Shown: positions 7,384-16,729, counted from the stretch's first letter. The stretch is DNA of 64,000 bases from Flavobacterium sp. 1355 (GCF_017833415.1 NZ_JAFICC010000001.1:62001-126000); one strand, 5' to 3'. Translations and numbers: made by a program. The notes: generated by a model not told the origin, from the letters alone.

Positions 7384-7779
7384 TTATATTAATGTAGTTT
7401 TGATTTCTATTGTGTTTGTTAATGTTTTATGAATCGGACAGCTGTTTGCGATTGTTTCTAAACGCTGTCTTTGTATTTGGTCTACCACGCCGGTTACTTC
7501 AATTTTTCTGGTAAATGAAGCTATATTTCGTTCAGAATCTCTTTCAAAATCAATTTTGACATTTATTTCAGAAACATCCCACTGTTTACGATTAATGTAC
7601 ATTCGTAAAGTAATCAGAGTACATGAGGCCAATGATGCGGCCAAAAGCTCTGTGGGATTAAAACCTAAATTTTTGCCTCCAACTTCCTGTGGTTCATCTG
7701 CGATGATAACATTTTCGCTGGCAGTTGTTATCTCGGTGCGGTATAAACGTGTATCTATTTTTGCTGAAACTGTATCCAT
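7384..7779 (-). CDS. OsmC family peroxiredoxin-like protein
   Basis: OsmC/Ohr proteins are small dimeric thiol peroxidases that reduce organic hydroperoxides. The 131-residue protein carries both family cysteines: LAASLASCTLITLRMY near residue 53 and IANSCPIHKTL near residue 113. It begins with the usual N-terminal strand region (DTVSAKID). It lies 2 bases downstream of the pirin gene and 6 bases upstream of the GNAT gene, so the three are almost certainly co-transcribed. A stress-response role for the group is inference. Confidence 0.88.
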   Translation of the reverse strand: MDTVSAKIDTRLYRTEITTASENVIIADEPQEVGGKNLGFNPTELLAASLASCTLITLRMYINRKQWDVSEINVKIDFERDSERNIASFTRKIEVTGVVDQIQRQRLETIANSCPIHKTLTNTIEIKTTLI

Positions 7780-7781
7780 AT

Positions 7782-8663
7782 TTATTTGATTCTTGGTTCT
7801 GGTAATGGTACAAATTCGGTTTCACCCGGAACTTTAGGAAACGTCTGTGCCGTCCAGTCCTGTTTGGCTTTTTCAATCAATTCTTTATCAGAGGAAACGA
7901 AGTTCCAAAAGATAAAATGCTCTTCAGGAAATGGAGTACCGCCAAAAATATATACAGTTGAGTTTGCAGTGATTTCAAATTCACATAAACTGCTGTCGCT
8001 GGTAATAAGGATTTGTTTAGGATCGTAAATGTGTTCGCCGCTTTTGATGCTGCCTTCTAAAATATATAATCCACTTTCTCCAAATAAATCTTTTCCGATA
8101 TTAATTTTTTGAGTGGTTTCACTTTTAATTTCAATAAAATACAGCGGACTGTAAACAGGAACCGGGGATTTTTTTCCGAATGCTTCGCCGGCAATTAATT
8201 TAAATGAAACTCCATTTTCTTCCCAAGCCGGAATATCCTGAGCTTCGACATGTGTAAAATTAGGATCCATTTGTTCCAGTTCTTTTGGCAGTGCCACCCA
8301 AATCTGTAATCCGTGAAGCATTTTGTCAGAATGTCTTAAGTATTCAGGTGTTCTTTCAGAATGTACAATTCCTTTTCCGGCTGTCATCCAGTTTACAGCA
8401 CCTGGTTTTATTTCTAATTCTGTTCCAAGACTATCACGGTGCATAATACTTCCTTCAAACAAAAATGTAAGCGTCGAAAGTCCGATATGAGGATGCGGCG
8501 GAACATCCATATTTTGATATTGGTTTAAATGTGCCGGTCCCATATGATCGATAAATACAAATGGCCCAACGGCTCTTTTTTCGCGGAAAGGCAATAATCG
8601 CCCTACCATAAAATTGCCAATATTGGCGGCGCGTTCTTCGATGATTAAATTGATGTTTGACAT
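7782..8663 (-). CDS. Pirin family protein
   Basis: Pirins are bicupin iron proteins; some bacterial members have quercetinase activity or act as regulators. The 293-residue protein has the N-terminal cupin metal motif HPHIGLSTLTFLFEGSI with HRDS (near residues 57-80) and GKGIVHSERTP near residue 95, giving the three His and one Glu ligand set. The C-terminal cupin ends with a conserved FGGTPFPEEHFIFWNFV block near residue 240. It is the first gene of the pirin-OsmC-GNAT group and has a 352-base upstream region containing an inverted repeat. The true substrate is unknown. Confidence 0.9.
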   Translation of the reverse strand: MSNINLIIEERAANIGNFMVGRLLPFREKRAVGPFVFIDHMGPAHLNQYQNMDVPPHPHIGLSTLTFLFEGSIMHRDSLGTELEIKPGAVNWMTAGKGIVHSERTPEYLRHSDKMLHGLQIWVALPKELEQMDPNFTHVEAQDIPAWEENGVSFKLIAGEAFGKKSPVPVYSPLYFIEIKSETTQKINIGKDLFGESGLYILEGSIKSGEHIYDPKQILITSDSSLCEFEITANSTVYIFGGTPFPEEHFIFWNFVSSDKELIEKAKQDWTAQTFPKVPGETEFVPLPEPRIK

Positions 8664-8852
8664 GTGGTATTGTTTTATTTGAAAGCAAAATTACAGTTGT
8701 TATAGAAATCTGTAACTTAATTTAGATTAAGAAAAGTTGTTTTTGGTATTATTTATAAAAGTAAGAAATACAATTATAAAGATTTCATTGGAATTAAAAA
8801 ATATAACACAATTGCACGAATTAAAACAGATTAATTGTTGAGAATTATTACA

Positions 8853-8929
8853 ATTGTCAGACTGAGCGAAGTCGAAGTCCCGTGTGCTGAATCACTTTGC
8901 AAGACTTCGACTTCGCTCAGTCTGACAAT
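8853..8929. repeat. Long inverted-repeat element, different arm family
   Basis: The 27-base arms at 8853-8879 and 8903-8929 (ATTGTCAGACTGAGCGAAGT and its complement) pair perfectly around a 23-base loop. The architecture resembles the elements at 3443 and 6917, but arm and loop sequences differ. The rest of the gap 8664-9015 is AT-rich and I see no gene in it. Confidence 0.85.
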
Positions 8930-9015
8930 GCGGTGAAAGATTACTCGTTTCTCAGAATTGATAAAAATCTTAAAAATCAATTAGTTGTAAATTAAATGAA
9001 ATTCGTGTTTTAAAT

Positions 9016-10116
9016 CTATTCAATCAATTCAAAATCCAAAACTTCACTTTCAGTTCCATTAATAATAATAGACAATTGATGTGCTCCCGTATGAAAAACT
9101 CTTGTTGTAATTAATTTAAAAGACTGGTTTCTTTCGATTTTTGTTAATTGATTCGGCTGATATATTTTTTCACTGATTTTGAAAACTTTTTTTGCCAAAT
9201 GCCCTTTTGCTTTTTTGTAATGAACAGCGTATTCTAAACGTACTGTTTTTGCCTCTTTATTTTTATTGTTTAAGTAAAAATGAAACTGCAGGTAATCTCC
9301 AATTTTTACAATTGGGGTTTTAATTTCAAAAGACGAAAGCTCAATATTAGCACTTTCTAAACCAAAATGATTTAAAACTTCCGGATGTCCCTGTTTTAAT
9401 AAAGTTCTGCATCCATGCTTTATAATGCCGTCAGTTTCTTTGCTGTGGCCTTTCCATTTTGAGGCAATTTCAAGCACAATTTGTGGATTATCTTTGGCAA
9501 TGTCGTTTAAGTTATTTGCAACACTTCTGCGGACATATTCTGAAGGATCATTTTTTAAATTTTCCAGAATTGGAAGAATAGAAGCCGGGTCTTTCTTAAG
9601 AAAAGGAATTGCCATCGCCCAGGGTAATCGGGGTCTTGAACCTTCGCTGGCCAATCTTCGTACATGATGATTTTCGTGCAAAGACCATTTTATCATTTCA
9701 TCGATCATTTTTTCTTTATATTTTAAAATGAACGGACGGACTGCAAATTCACAACTGATGAATTGTGTTATTGAAACAAAGGCTTTTGCCGAAGTTTTAA
9801 AATCGTCCAAGCCGTATATTTCGATATAATCGGCAAAAAAAATGAAAGCCAGATTGCCCTCAGTAAAACTATTCTTCTTTAAGTTTTGGATGATTTTATC
9901 AATTAAAGAAACGGCTTCAGGAAAATTCTCCGGCATAAACTGATGCAAAACCACTGTGGTATGTTTCATTCGTTCTTTCCATTCTTTTTGAGCAAAATCA
10001 CCCTCATAAATGGTTTCTATAAATTTCTTTTTATCGAACGAAGGATGAACTTCGGCAACAGCCTGACCAAATTTTTCGTAAAAGGAAACCGAATAAATAT
10101 CTTTAATTAAACCCAT
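9016..10116 (-). CDS. DNA alkylation repair protein, AlkD-like HEAT-repeat family
   Basis: This 366-residue protein begins MGLIKDIYSVSFYEKFGQAV and continues with helical repeats typical of the AlkD/AlkC DNA glycosylase superfamily. HENHHVRRLASEGSRPRLPW near residue 155 is the strongest signature; PILENLKNDPSEYVRRSVAN near residue 188 is a HEAT-like repeat. The C-terminal 100 residues are predicted beta-rich and look like an added domain rather than more helices. AlkD-type enzymes excise positively charged alkylated purines such as 3- and 7-methyl adducts. The exact subfamily is not settled by eye. Confidence 0.8.
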   Translation of the reverse strand: MGLIKDIYSVSFYEKFGQAVAEVHPSFDKKKFIETIYEGDFAQKEWKERMKHTTVVLHQFMPENFPEAVSLIDKIIQNLKKNSFTEGNLAFIFFADYIEIYGLDDFKTSAKAFVSITQFISCEFAVRPFILKYKEKMIDEMIKWSLHENHHVRRLASEGSRPRLPWAMAIPFLKKDPASILPILENLKNDPSEYVRRSVANNLNDIAKDNPQIVLEIASKWKGHSKETDGIIKHGCRTLLKQGHPEVLNHFGLESANIELSSFEIKTPIVKIGDYLQFHFYLNNKNKEAKTVRLEYAVHYKKAKGHLAKKVFKISEKIYQPNQLTKIERNQSFKLITTRVFHTGAHQLSIIINGTESEVLDFELIE

Positions 10117-10362
10117 AATTTTGTTTGATTGAAGCTCAAAGATATTTAATGTTTTTAATATTAAAAAGGTAGATTTTAGAATAAATTATTTATGAAAACC
10201 ATTCTTTTAATAAATAAATCAAGAATGTTTCTTTATCATAATTTTACCTACTTTTCTTGTTATATTAAAGTATTTTTTGAATGTCTCTCGATTTTTAGAA
10301 CTTGTTTAACTTTCAATTCCACAAAATAAGTTTTACTTTAGCATCTTATAAAATTTATAAAA

Positions 10363-11220
10363 ATGATTAGCGATATACAATTTCAAGCCGAATTAAAATT
10401 ATTAATAAGCAATGCCATTCGTGAGGATGTGGGCACAGGAGATTACAGTTCATTGGCCTGTATTCCTGATACGGCACATGGTCAGGCTAAATTACTGGTA
10501 AAAGATCAGGGAATAATTGCGGGCGTTGAATTGGCAAAAATGGTTTTTGAACATGTAGATCCTAAGCTAAAAGTAAAAACTTATATAGAAGACGGTACAC
10601 ATGTAGAATATGGAGAAGTAGTGTTTGAGGTTTCGGGAAGCTCACAGTCAATTCTAAAAGCCGAAAGAGTAGTTTTGAACACGATGCAGCGTATGTCTGC
10701 AATTGCTACAAAAACAAATCAGTATGTTGCGCTTTTAAAAGGAACAGGGACTAAAATATTAGACACAAGGAAAACGACCCCAAATTTCAGAGCTGCAGAA
10801 AAATGGGCTGTAAAAATCGGAGGCGGAGAAAATCACCGTTTTGCACTTTATGATATGGTGATGTTAAAAGACAATCACATCGATTTTGCAGGCGGAATTA
10901 CACTTGCAATTAAAAAAACAAAAGCATATCTTAAAGAAAATAACCTGGATTTAAAAATTATTGTTGAAGCCCGAAATTTAGATGAAATCAGAGAAATTTT
11001 ATTGAGTGATGGCGTTCATAGAATTCTTATTGATAACTTTAATTATGAAGATACAAAGACGGCAGTAAAATTAATTGGAAACAAATGCCAGACAGAATCT
11101 TCGGGTAATATAAACGAAAAAACCATTCGTGAATATGCTTTATGCGGTGTGAATTATATTTCATCGGGAGCATTGACACATTCAATTTATAATATGGACC
11201 TGAGCTTGAAAGCTTTTTAA
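10363..11220 (+). CDS. nadC: Nicotinate-nucleotide pyrophosphorylase (carboxylating)
   Basis: NadC converts quinolinate and PRPP to nicotinate mononucleotide in de novo NAD synthesis. The 285-residue protein has the expected length. Motifs seen are REDVGTGDYSS near residue 19, ERVVLNTMQRMSAIAT near 106, the PRPP/quinolinate-binding DTRKTTPNFR near 137, KIGGGENHRFALYDMVMLKDNH near 153-175, and the terminal TSSG-like ISSGALTHS. The ATG at 10363 is preceded by an AT-rich 246-base gap without any other gene. The neighbouring YihY gene is on the same strand 91 bases downstream. Confidence 0.96.
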   Translation: MISDIQFQAELKLLISNAIREDVGTGDYSSLACIPDTAHGQAKLLVKDQGIIAGVELAKMVFEHVDPKLKVKTYIEDGTHVEYGEVVFEVSGSSQSILKAERVVLNTMQRMSAIATKTNQYVALLKGTGTKILDTRKTTPNFRAAEKWAVKIGGGENHRFALYDMVMLKDNHIDFAGGITLAIKKTKAYLKENNLDLKIIVEARNLDEIREILLSDGVHRILIDNFNYEDTKTAVKLIGNKCQTESSGNINEKTIREYALCGVNYISSGALTHSIYNMDLSLKAF

Positions 11221-11311
11221 GTGATTGGTTTTGAGTTATAAATTATGAGTTAGGTTTGTAATCTAAAATCTGGCCTCAATCCCGGGGCTTCGGGACTAAA
11301 ATCAAAAAAAT

Positions 11312-12241
11312 ATGTCGAAAGAGATAGAAGATCGGATTGAAAGAATTCCGCTGTTGCGCTCTGTGGTGCGGGGCTTAAAAAGAATAAAGCTTCCATGGCT
11401 GGAAGGTTTTTCGCTATACGATTTACTGGAGTTGTACGTTTTAGGAATTCTTGAAGGAGCGTTTTCCTATCATGCCAGTGCGGTTTCTTTTAGCTTTTTT
11501 ATGGCTTTGTTTCCGTTTACCTTATTCATTCTGAATTTAATTCCTTTTATTCCTATAGAAGGATTTCAGGCCGATTTTCTGCTTTTTGTACAACAGGGAG
11601 TTCCTCCAAATACTTATGATGCAATTAGTAAAATTATTACAGATATCTTAAATAATAGTCACTCGGGTTTACTTTCTTCGGGATTTTTATTGTCTATTTT
11701 TTTAATGGCAAACGGGATCAACGGAATTTTGAGCGGTTTTGAATCGTCAAAACATGTTTTTGATAAAAGAGGTTTTTTTAGCCAGTATCTGGTTGCATTG
11801 GCAATTTCATTGGTTATGACAATAATATTGTTTGTAACGGTGGCAACAATTGTCGTTTTTGAGGTTTTAATTCAGAAAACCATCATTCAGGATGTACTAA
11901 GTGATAACATTCCACTAATCATTTTGGGCCGATATGTGTTTGTAATGTTGATGATTCTTATAACTACTTCAATATTACTTCGTTATGGTACAAAGCAGTA
12001 CAATAAAGTGCCTTTTATTAGTATTGGATCAGTTTTTACAACAGTGTTAATTGTTATATCTTCGTTCTTTTTCGGGATTTGGGTTATAAAATTTTCAAAA
12101 TACAACGAACTTTATGGTTCAATTGGTACATTATTAATTCTAATGTTTTATATTTGGATAAACTGTATGATTCTGCTTTTGGGGTTCGAATTGAACGCTA
12201 CGGTCAGAAAATTAAAACAAAAAAAAATAAATATATTATGA
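11312..12241 (+). CDS. YihY/BrkB family inner-membrane protein
   Basis: This 309-residue protein has six hydrophobic segments and the family hallmark of an early conserved region, SYHASAVSFSFFMALFPF near residue 50. A central amphipathic stretch follows, and later SIGTLLILMFYIWINCMILLLGFELNA near residue 270. The family was once called ribonuclease BN by mistake; its function is unknown, with transport or envelope integrity as suggestions. The stop codon overlaps the start of the next gene as ATGA (12238-12241), which indicates translational coupling. Confidence 0.9.
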   Translation: MSKEIEDRIERIPLLRSVVRGLKRIKLPWLEGFSLYDLLELYVLGILEGAFSYHASAVSFSFFMALFPFTLFILNLIPFIPIEGFQADFLLFVQQGVPPNTYDAISKIITDILNNSHSGLLSSGFLLSIFLMANGINGILSGFESSKHVFDKRGFFSQYLVALAISLVMTIILFVTVATIVVFEVLIQKTIIQDVLSDNIPLIILGRYVFVMLMILITTSILLRYGTKQYNKVPFISIGSVFTTVLIVISSFFFGIWVIKFSKYNELYGSIGTLLILMFYIWINCMILLLGFELNATVRKLKQKKINIL

Positions 12242-12669
12242 AAAATTGGATGTTAACGATCGGTATTTTCTTTTTTGCATTAGGCACAGTTCAGAGCCAA
12301 AGTGTAATTGGAAAATGGAAAACTATCGATGATGAAACGGGAGAAGCAAAATCAATTGTAGAAGTTTACGAGAAATCGGGTAAGGTTTACGGTAAAGTCG
12401 TAGAAATACTTCGCGATAGTCACAAAAAAGATGTGTGTACCAAATGCGAAGGTGCAGAAAAAAATAAACCAATTTTGGGGATGGTTATTATCAACGGTCT
12501 TAAAAAAGACGGTAAGGAATATAACGGAGGAAGTATTCTTGATCCTACAAACGGTAAAAAGTACAAATGCTATATCACATTAGATTCTGCTGATAAATTG
12601 AAACTGCGTGGTTACGTTGGAGTTGCCATTATGGGAAGAACCCAATACTGGACACGAGTTAAAAATTAA
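12238..12669 (+). CDS. DUF2147 secreted protein
   Basis: This 143-residue exported protein has a signal peptide (MKNWMLTIGIFFFALGTVQSQ). The DUF2147 body starts at SVIGKWKTIDDETGEAKSIV and includes GKVYGKVVEIL, a CTKC pair, GMVIINGLKK, GSILDPTNGKKYKC and the terminal GRTQYWTRV. The beta-rich, lipocalin-like fold is known for the family but its function is not. I chose the ATG at 12238, which overlaps the upstream YihY stop, because the longer open frame to 12079 lies inside YihY and lacks a signal sequence at its front. Confidence 0.88.
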   Translation: MKNWMLTIGIFFFALGTVQSQSVIGKWKTIDDETGEAKSIVEVYEKSGKVYGKVVEILRDSHKKDVCTKCEGAEKNKPILGMVIINGLKKDGKEYNGGSILDPTNGKKYKCYITLDSADKLKLRGYVGVAIMGRTQYWTRVKN

Positions 12670-12687
12670 TTATATTTAAAATAAAAT

Positions 12688-13443
12688 ATGCGAAAATTAG
12701 TGTTGATAGTCTTATTTCTGGCCATCTTGCCAAATAGTTTCGGACAATCTAAAAATTCTGCATTACCCATAAGTCATCTAACAGGTGACTTTTATGTTTA
12801 TAAAACATTCCATGATTACAACGGAACGCTGATTTCGGCCAATGCCATGTATCTTGTAACCAACAAAGGCGTTGTGCTCTTTGACGCTCCGTGGGATGAA
12901 ACACAATTTCAGCCGTTATTGGACAGTATAAAAGCAAAACATAATAAGGAAGTCGTTATGTGCTTTGCAACGCATTCTCATGACGACAGGGCAGGAGGTA
13001 TTGCATTTTACAAACAAAAAGGAATTAAAACCTACACAGGAAAACTTACCGATGAAATTTTAAAGAAAGAAAATAAGCCAAGAGCAGAATATATCGTGCC
13101 AAATGATACGCTATTTACCGTTGGGCAATATAAGTTTGAAGTGTTTTATCCCGGAAAAGGACATGCACCAGATAATATTGTGGCCTGGTTTGCTAAAGAA
13201 AAAGTACTTTATGGAGGTTGTTTTATAAAAAGTGCTGCTGCAAAAGATTTGGGTTACCTGGGTGATTCTGATGTAAAGCAGTGGGAAAAATCGATTAAAA
13301 AAGTAAAATCGAAATGCAAAGCACCACAATATATTATTCCTGGGCATGAAGACTGGACTGATACGCAATCTCTGGATCATACTTTAAAATTAGTTCAGGA
13401 ATATAATAATGAAAAAGCGTCTGGTAAATTAAATAAAAAGTAA
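12688..13443 (+). CDS. Subclass B1 metallo-beta-lactamase
   Basis: The 251-residue exported protein has a signal peptide (about residues 1-20) and the full B1 zinc ligand set. H96, H98 and D100 lie in THSHDD, H159 in GKGHAPDNIV, C178 in GGCFIKS and H220 in PGHEDW. K181 matches the substrate-carboxylate-binding Lys of B1 enzymes. The position usually filled by Asn233 (standard numbering) is Tyr190 here, in DLGYLGD. B1 enzymes hydrolyse penicillins, cephalosporins and carbapenems in the periplasm. Flavobacteriaceae carry chromosomal members such as JOHN-1 of F. johnsoniae, and this gene sits among housekeeping genes with no mobile element nearby. The exact allele and substrate range cannot be read here. 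Confidence 0.92.
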   Translation: MRKLVLIVLFLAILPNSFGQSKNSALPISHLTGDFYVYKTFHDYNGTLISANAMYLVTNKGVVLFDAPWDETQFQPLLDSIKAKHNKEVVMCFATHSHDDRAGGIAFYKQKGIKTYTGKLTDEILKKENKPRAEYIVPNDTLFTVGQYKFEVFYPGKGHAPDNIVAWFAKEKVLYGGCFIKSAAAKDLGYLGDSDVKQWEKSIKKVKSKCKAPQYIIPGHEDWTDTQSLDHTLKLVQEYNNEKASGKLNKK

Positions 13444-13467
13444 TTTTACAGACCATAAAATCTTTAC

Positions 13468-15918
13468 ATGTATTTCGTCGAAGTTATTTTACCGCTTTCT
13501 TTAGCCAAAACATTTACTTACAGGGTTTCTGAAACTGAATTCCATTTTATAAAAAAAGGAATGCGGGTTGCAGTGCCTTTTGGAAAAAGTAAAATGTACA
13601 CAGGTCTGGTTATGGATATTCATGAAAATGCTCCAAACTTATATGAAGCTAAGGAAATCCATCAGATTTTGGACGAAATACCCATTGGTACAGAAATTCA
13701 GCTTAAGCACTGGCTTTGGATTGCCAATTATTATATGTGTGGCATTGGAGACGTGTATCGTGGTGCGTTCCCTACAGGGTTATTGTTGGAGAGCGAAACA
13801 ATTATTTCGCACAAACCAAATGTTACAGTAAATGACAGTGAGCTTTCTGATGATGAGTTTTTAATTTATGAAGCTTTACATCATCAAAGTTCTCTTAAAG
13901 TTCAGGATATCGTTTCGATTCTGAATAAGAAAAATATACTTCCGGTCCTGCAAAAAATGATTTTAAAAGATATCATTGTTTTAGAAGAGGAAATAAAAGA
14001 AAGCTACAAACCTAAACTGATTCGTTATGTGAAATTGCACAGCCAATATGAAACAGACGAAGGTTTGGAGCAGTTATTACAAGTGCTTAAAAGTGCTCAT
14101 AAGCAAAAAGAAATTGTTTTATCCTATTTTCAGTTAAGAGCTTTAGAAAAGAGTCCCGTTACAGTTAAAAAACTAACAGAGGTTTCAGGCTCAACTTCTA
14201 CCGTTATAAAAGCTTTAATCGAAAAAGAAATTCTGGAGGAATATTTTATACAGCATGACAGGGTTTCTTACGAAGGCAAAGCGTCTGAAAAACAATTGCT
14301 GCTAAGTGAAGCGCAGGAAGCAGCTTTTGATTCTATAAAAAAGAATTTAAGCGAAAAGGAAGTTTGCCTGCTTCATGGCGTAACCTCAAGCGGTAAAACA
14401 GAGATTTATATAAAACTTATTGAAGAGTATTTAAGCTCGGGAAAACAAATTCTGTATTTACTTCCGGAAATAGCGCTTACGACCCAATTAGTTTCCAGAT
14501 TACGACTTCATTTTGGAGACAAAGTAGCCGTTTTTCATTCCAAATATAGCAATAATGAAAGGGTAGAGGTTTGGAAACAAACGCTTGAAAACTCAGAAAA
14601 GGCTCAAATTGTCATTGGCGCGAGGTCGGCTTTGTTTTTGCCTTTCGCCGATTTAGGGTTGTTAATTGTGGATGAAGAGCACGAACAGACTTTTAAGCAA
14701 GTTGATCCTGCACCCCGATATCATGCGCGTGATTCTGCAATAGTTTTAGCTAACCTGCATAAAGCCAAAGTGCTTTTAGGATCTGCAACACCAAGTATAG
14801 AAACCTATTTTAATACACAAACTGACAAATATGGTTTGGTATCGCTTTCAGAACGTTATAATAATGTACGAATGCCTGAAATTGTTTTAGTCGATTTGAA
14901 GGATAAGCACTTCAGAAAAAGGATGACAGGGCATTTTAGTGATGTGTTAATAGAAGAAATTGCTGAAGCCTTAACTTTGGGCGAGCAGATAATTTTATTT
15001 CAAAACAGACGAGGATATTCTCCTATTATAGAATGTTTGACTTGCGGACACGTGCCACATTGCCAGCAGTGTGACGTGAGCCTGACTTTTCATAAGCATA
15101 AAAATCAATTACGCTGTCATTATTGTGGTTATTCCATTTCAAAACCAACACATTGTCATAGCTGCTCTAGTGTAGATATGACTACAAAAGGATTTGGTAC
15201 AGAACAAATTGAGCAGGAATTAATGTCTCTTTTTCCTAAAGCTAAAACATGGCGAATGGATCAGGATACGACGCGTGGTAAATTTGGTTTTGAAAAAATT
15301 ATAGATTCTTTTAAAAACCGTGAAATAGATATTTTAGTCGGAACACAAATGCTGGCCAAAGGTTTAGATTTTGATAATGTAAGTCTTGTCGGTATTATGA
15401 ATGCTGATAATATGCTGCATCATCCTGATTTCAGAGCGTTTGAAAGAAGTTATCAAATGATGACACAGGTTGCCGGAAGAGCGGGGAGAGCTGATAAACA
15501 AGGGAAAGTAATAATTCAAACCTATAACCCAAATCATAATACAATACAACAGGTTACAAACCATAATTATTTGGGGATGTACAAAGAGCAATTGTATGAC
15601 AGGCAGATTTATAAATATCCGCCTTATTTCAGGATTATAAAACTGACGTTGAAAAACAAGGATTATGATAAGTTAAAAGAAGGTGCTATGTGGTTGTATC
15701 AGGTTTTGAGCCAGAATCTTGATATGCCTGTTTTAGGCCCGGAAGAACCGGCAATTAATAGAATCAGAAATGAATATATCCGTACAATCCTAATTAAAAT
15801 TCCTCAGAACCTGCCATTGGGAGGTACAAAAAAAACTATTCAGAAAATGTTGAATAGTTTTGAGGCCGTTGCTCAGTACAGAGCTATAAAAGTGACTATA
15901 AACGTCGATTTTTATTAA
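13468..15918 (+). CDS. priA: Primosomal protein N', replication-restart helicase PriA
   Basis: PriA recognises stalled or repaired replication forks and reloads the replisome. The 816-residue protein shows the N-terminal DNA-binding domain (FVEVILPLSLAKTFTYRV), a Walker A motif GVTSSGKTEIY near residue 304, and DEEHE near residue 402. It also has helicase motifs GSATPS and QNRRGYSP, and eight zinc-binding cysteines between about 525 and 565 (CLTCGHVPHCQQC, CHYCGY, CHSC). VAGRAGR follows near residue 670. The start at 13468 matches the family start. The stop overlaps, in antisense, the stop of the LytTR regulator by four bases. Confidence 0.97.
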   Translation: MYFVEVILPLSLAKTFTYRVSETEFHFIKKGMRVAVPFGKSKMYTGLVMDIHENAPNLYEAKEIHQILDEIPIGTEIQLKHWLWIANYYMCGIGDVYRGAFPTGLLLESETIISHKPNVTVNDSELSDDEFLIYEALHHQSSLKVQDIVSILNKKNILPVLQKMILKDIIVLEEEIKESYKPKLIRYVKLHSQYETDEGLEQLLQVLKSAHKQKEIVLSYFQLRALEKSPVTVKKLTEVSGSTSTVIKALIEKEILEEYFIQHDRVSYEGKASEKQLLLSEAQEAAFDSIKKNLSEKEVCLLHGVTSSGKTEIYIKLIEEYLSSGKQILYLLPEIALTTQLVSRLRLHFGDKVAVFHSKYSNNERVEVWKQTLENSEKAQIVIGARSALFLPFADLGLLIVDEEHEQTFKQVDPAPRYHARDSAIVLANLHKAKVLLGSATPSIETYFNTQTDKYGLVSLSERYNNVRMPEIVLVDLKDKHFRKRMTGHFSDVLIEEIAEALTLGEQIILFQNRRGYSPIIECLTCGHVPHCQQCDVSLTFHKHKNQLRCHYCGYSISKPTHCHSCSSVDMTTKGFGTEQIEQELMSLFPKAKTWRMDQDTTRGKFGFEKIIDSFKNREIDILVGTQMLAKGLDFDNVSLVGIMNADNMLHHPDFRAFERSYQMMTQVAGRAGRADKQGKVIIQTYNPNHNTIQQVTNHNYLGMYKEQLYDRQIYKYPPYFRIIKLTLKNKDYDKLKEGAMWLYQVLSQNLDMPVLGPEEPAINRIRNEYIRTILIKIPQNLPLGGTKKTIQKMLNSFEAVAQYRAIKVTINVDFY

Positions 15919-16613
15919 GATGAGGTAGAAAGCGCTCTTACCAAATCTTCTTTCTTATTTCTGCTTAAGGGGATTTTGGTAATACCAATTTCTGCAAATT
16001 TACTATTAAAACGTTCAACCTTATCTATGTTAATGATATAGGATTTGTGTACGCGGATAAATTTGTCCTTTGACAGATCATTTTCAAAAGACTTCATGGT
16101 AGATAGAACGAGATTGCTGTCGTCTTCGGTAACTACTCTTACATAGTCTCCAAAAGCTTCAATCCATTTAATTTTTGAAGTGAAAATTTTCAGTTTTTTA
16201 AGATTGCTTTTTATAAAAATATGTTCGCCCTCTTCTTCCTTTACTTCTTTTTTAAGTAAATGCATGTCGATTGCTCTTTTTACAGAAGCATTAAAACGAT
16301 CTACTGCTATTGGTTTTTGTAAATAATCGGTAGCATCATAATCAAAAGCTTTCAAAGCATATTCTGCTTTTGAAGTAATAAATATAATCTGGGGTTTAGA
16401 TTTTAATCCGTCAAGGAAGTCAAAGCCATTGATAACAGGCATTTCAATATCTAAAAAAATTAAGTCAATATTATTTAAAGAGATACAGCTTTTGGCTTCT
16501 ATTGCATTAGAAAAATCCCCAACTAAGTGCAAACCTGGGTGATTATTAACTAATTTTGCAATAATTGTCCTTTGTATAGAACTATCATCAACAACAACAC
16601 AGTTTAGTTTCAT
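15915..16613 (-). CDS. LytTR-family response regulator, orphan
   Basis: The 232-residue protein has a CheY-like receiver domain (residues 1-120). The acidic pocket is VVDD, the phospho-acceptor is D55 in FLDIEMP, and there are a switch Thr/Ser in ITSK and Lys in YLQKPI. A LytTR DNA-binding domain follows (about 128-230; FIKSNLKKLKIFTSKIKWIEAFGDYVRV and RVHKSYIINIDKVERF). No sensor kinase gene adjoins it; in Bacteroidota the partner is often a LytS/YehU-like kinase elsewhere. It converges on priA, with overlapping stop codons. Its target genes are unknown. Confidence 0.92.
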   Translation of the reverse strand: MKLNCVVVDDSSIQRTIIAKLVNNHPGLHLVGDFSNAIEAKSCISLNNIDLIFLDIEMPVINGFDFLDGLKSKPQIIFITSKAEYALKAFDYDATDYLQKPIAVDRFNASVKRAIDMHLLKKEVKEEEGEHIFIKSNLKKLKIFTSKIKWIEAFGDYVRVVTEDDSNLVLSTMKSFENDLSKDKFIRVHKSYIINIDKVERFNSKFAEIGITKIPLSRNKKEDLVRALSTSS

Positions 16614-16729
16614 AACATTTAAATTTAGAATAAATTCAGGATAGCAATAGTAAATGTATTATTTATTTGGTAAAAAAACTAAATTCAGCGGTTATTTTTT
16701 GCATTATAACGAATAAATGCAAAAAAGTG

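Noticed and set aside
12079-12237. N-terminal extension of the DUF2147 protein
   Set aside because: It lies inside the YihY gene; the ATG at 12238 starts a clean signal peptide and overlaps the YihY stop.
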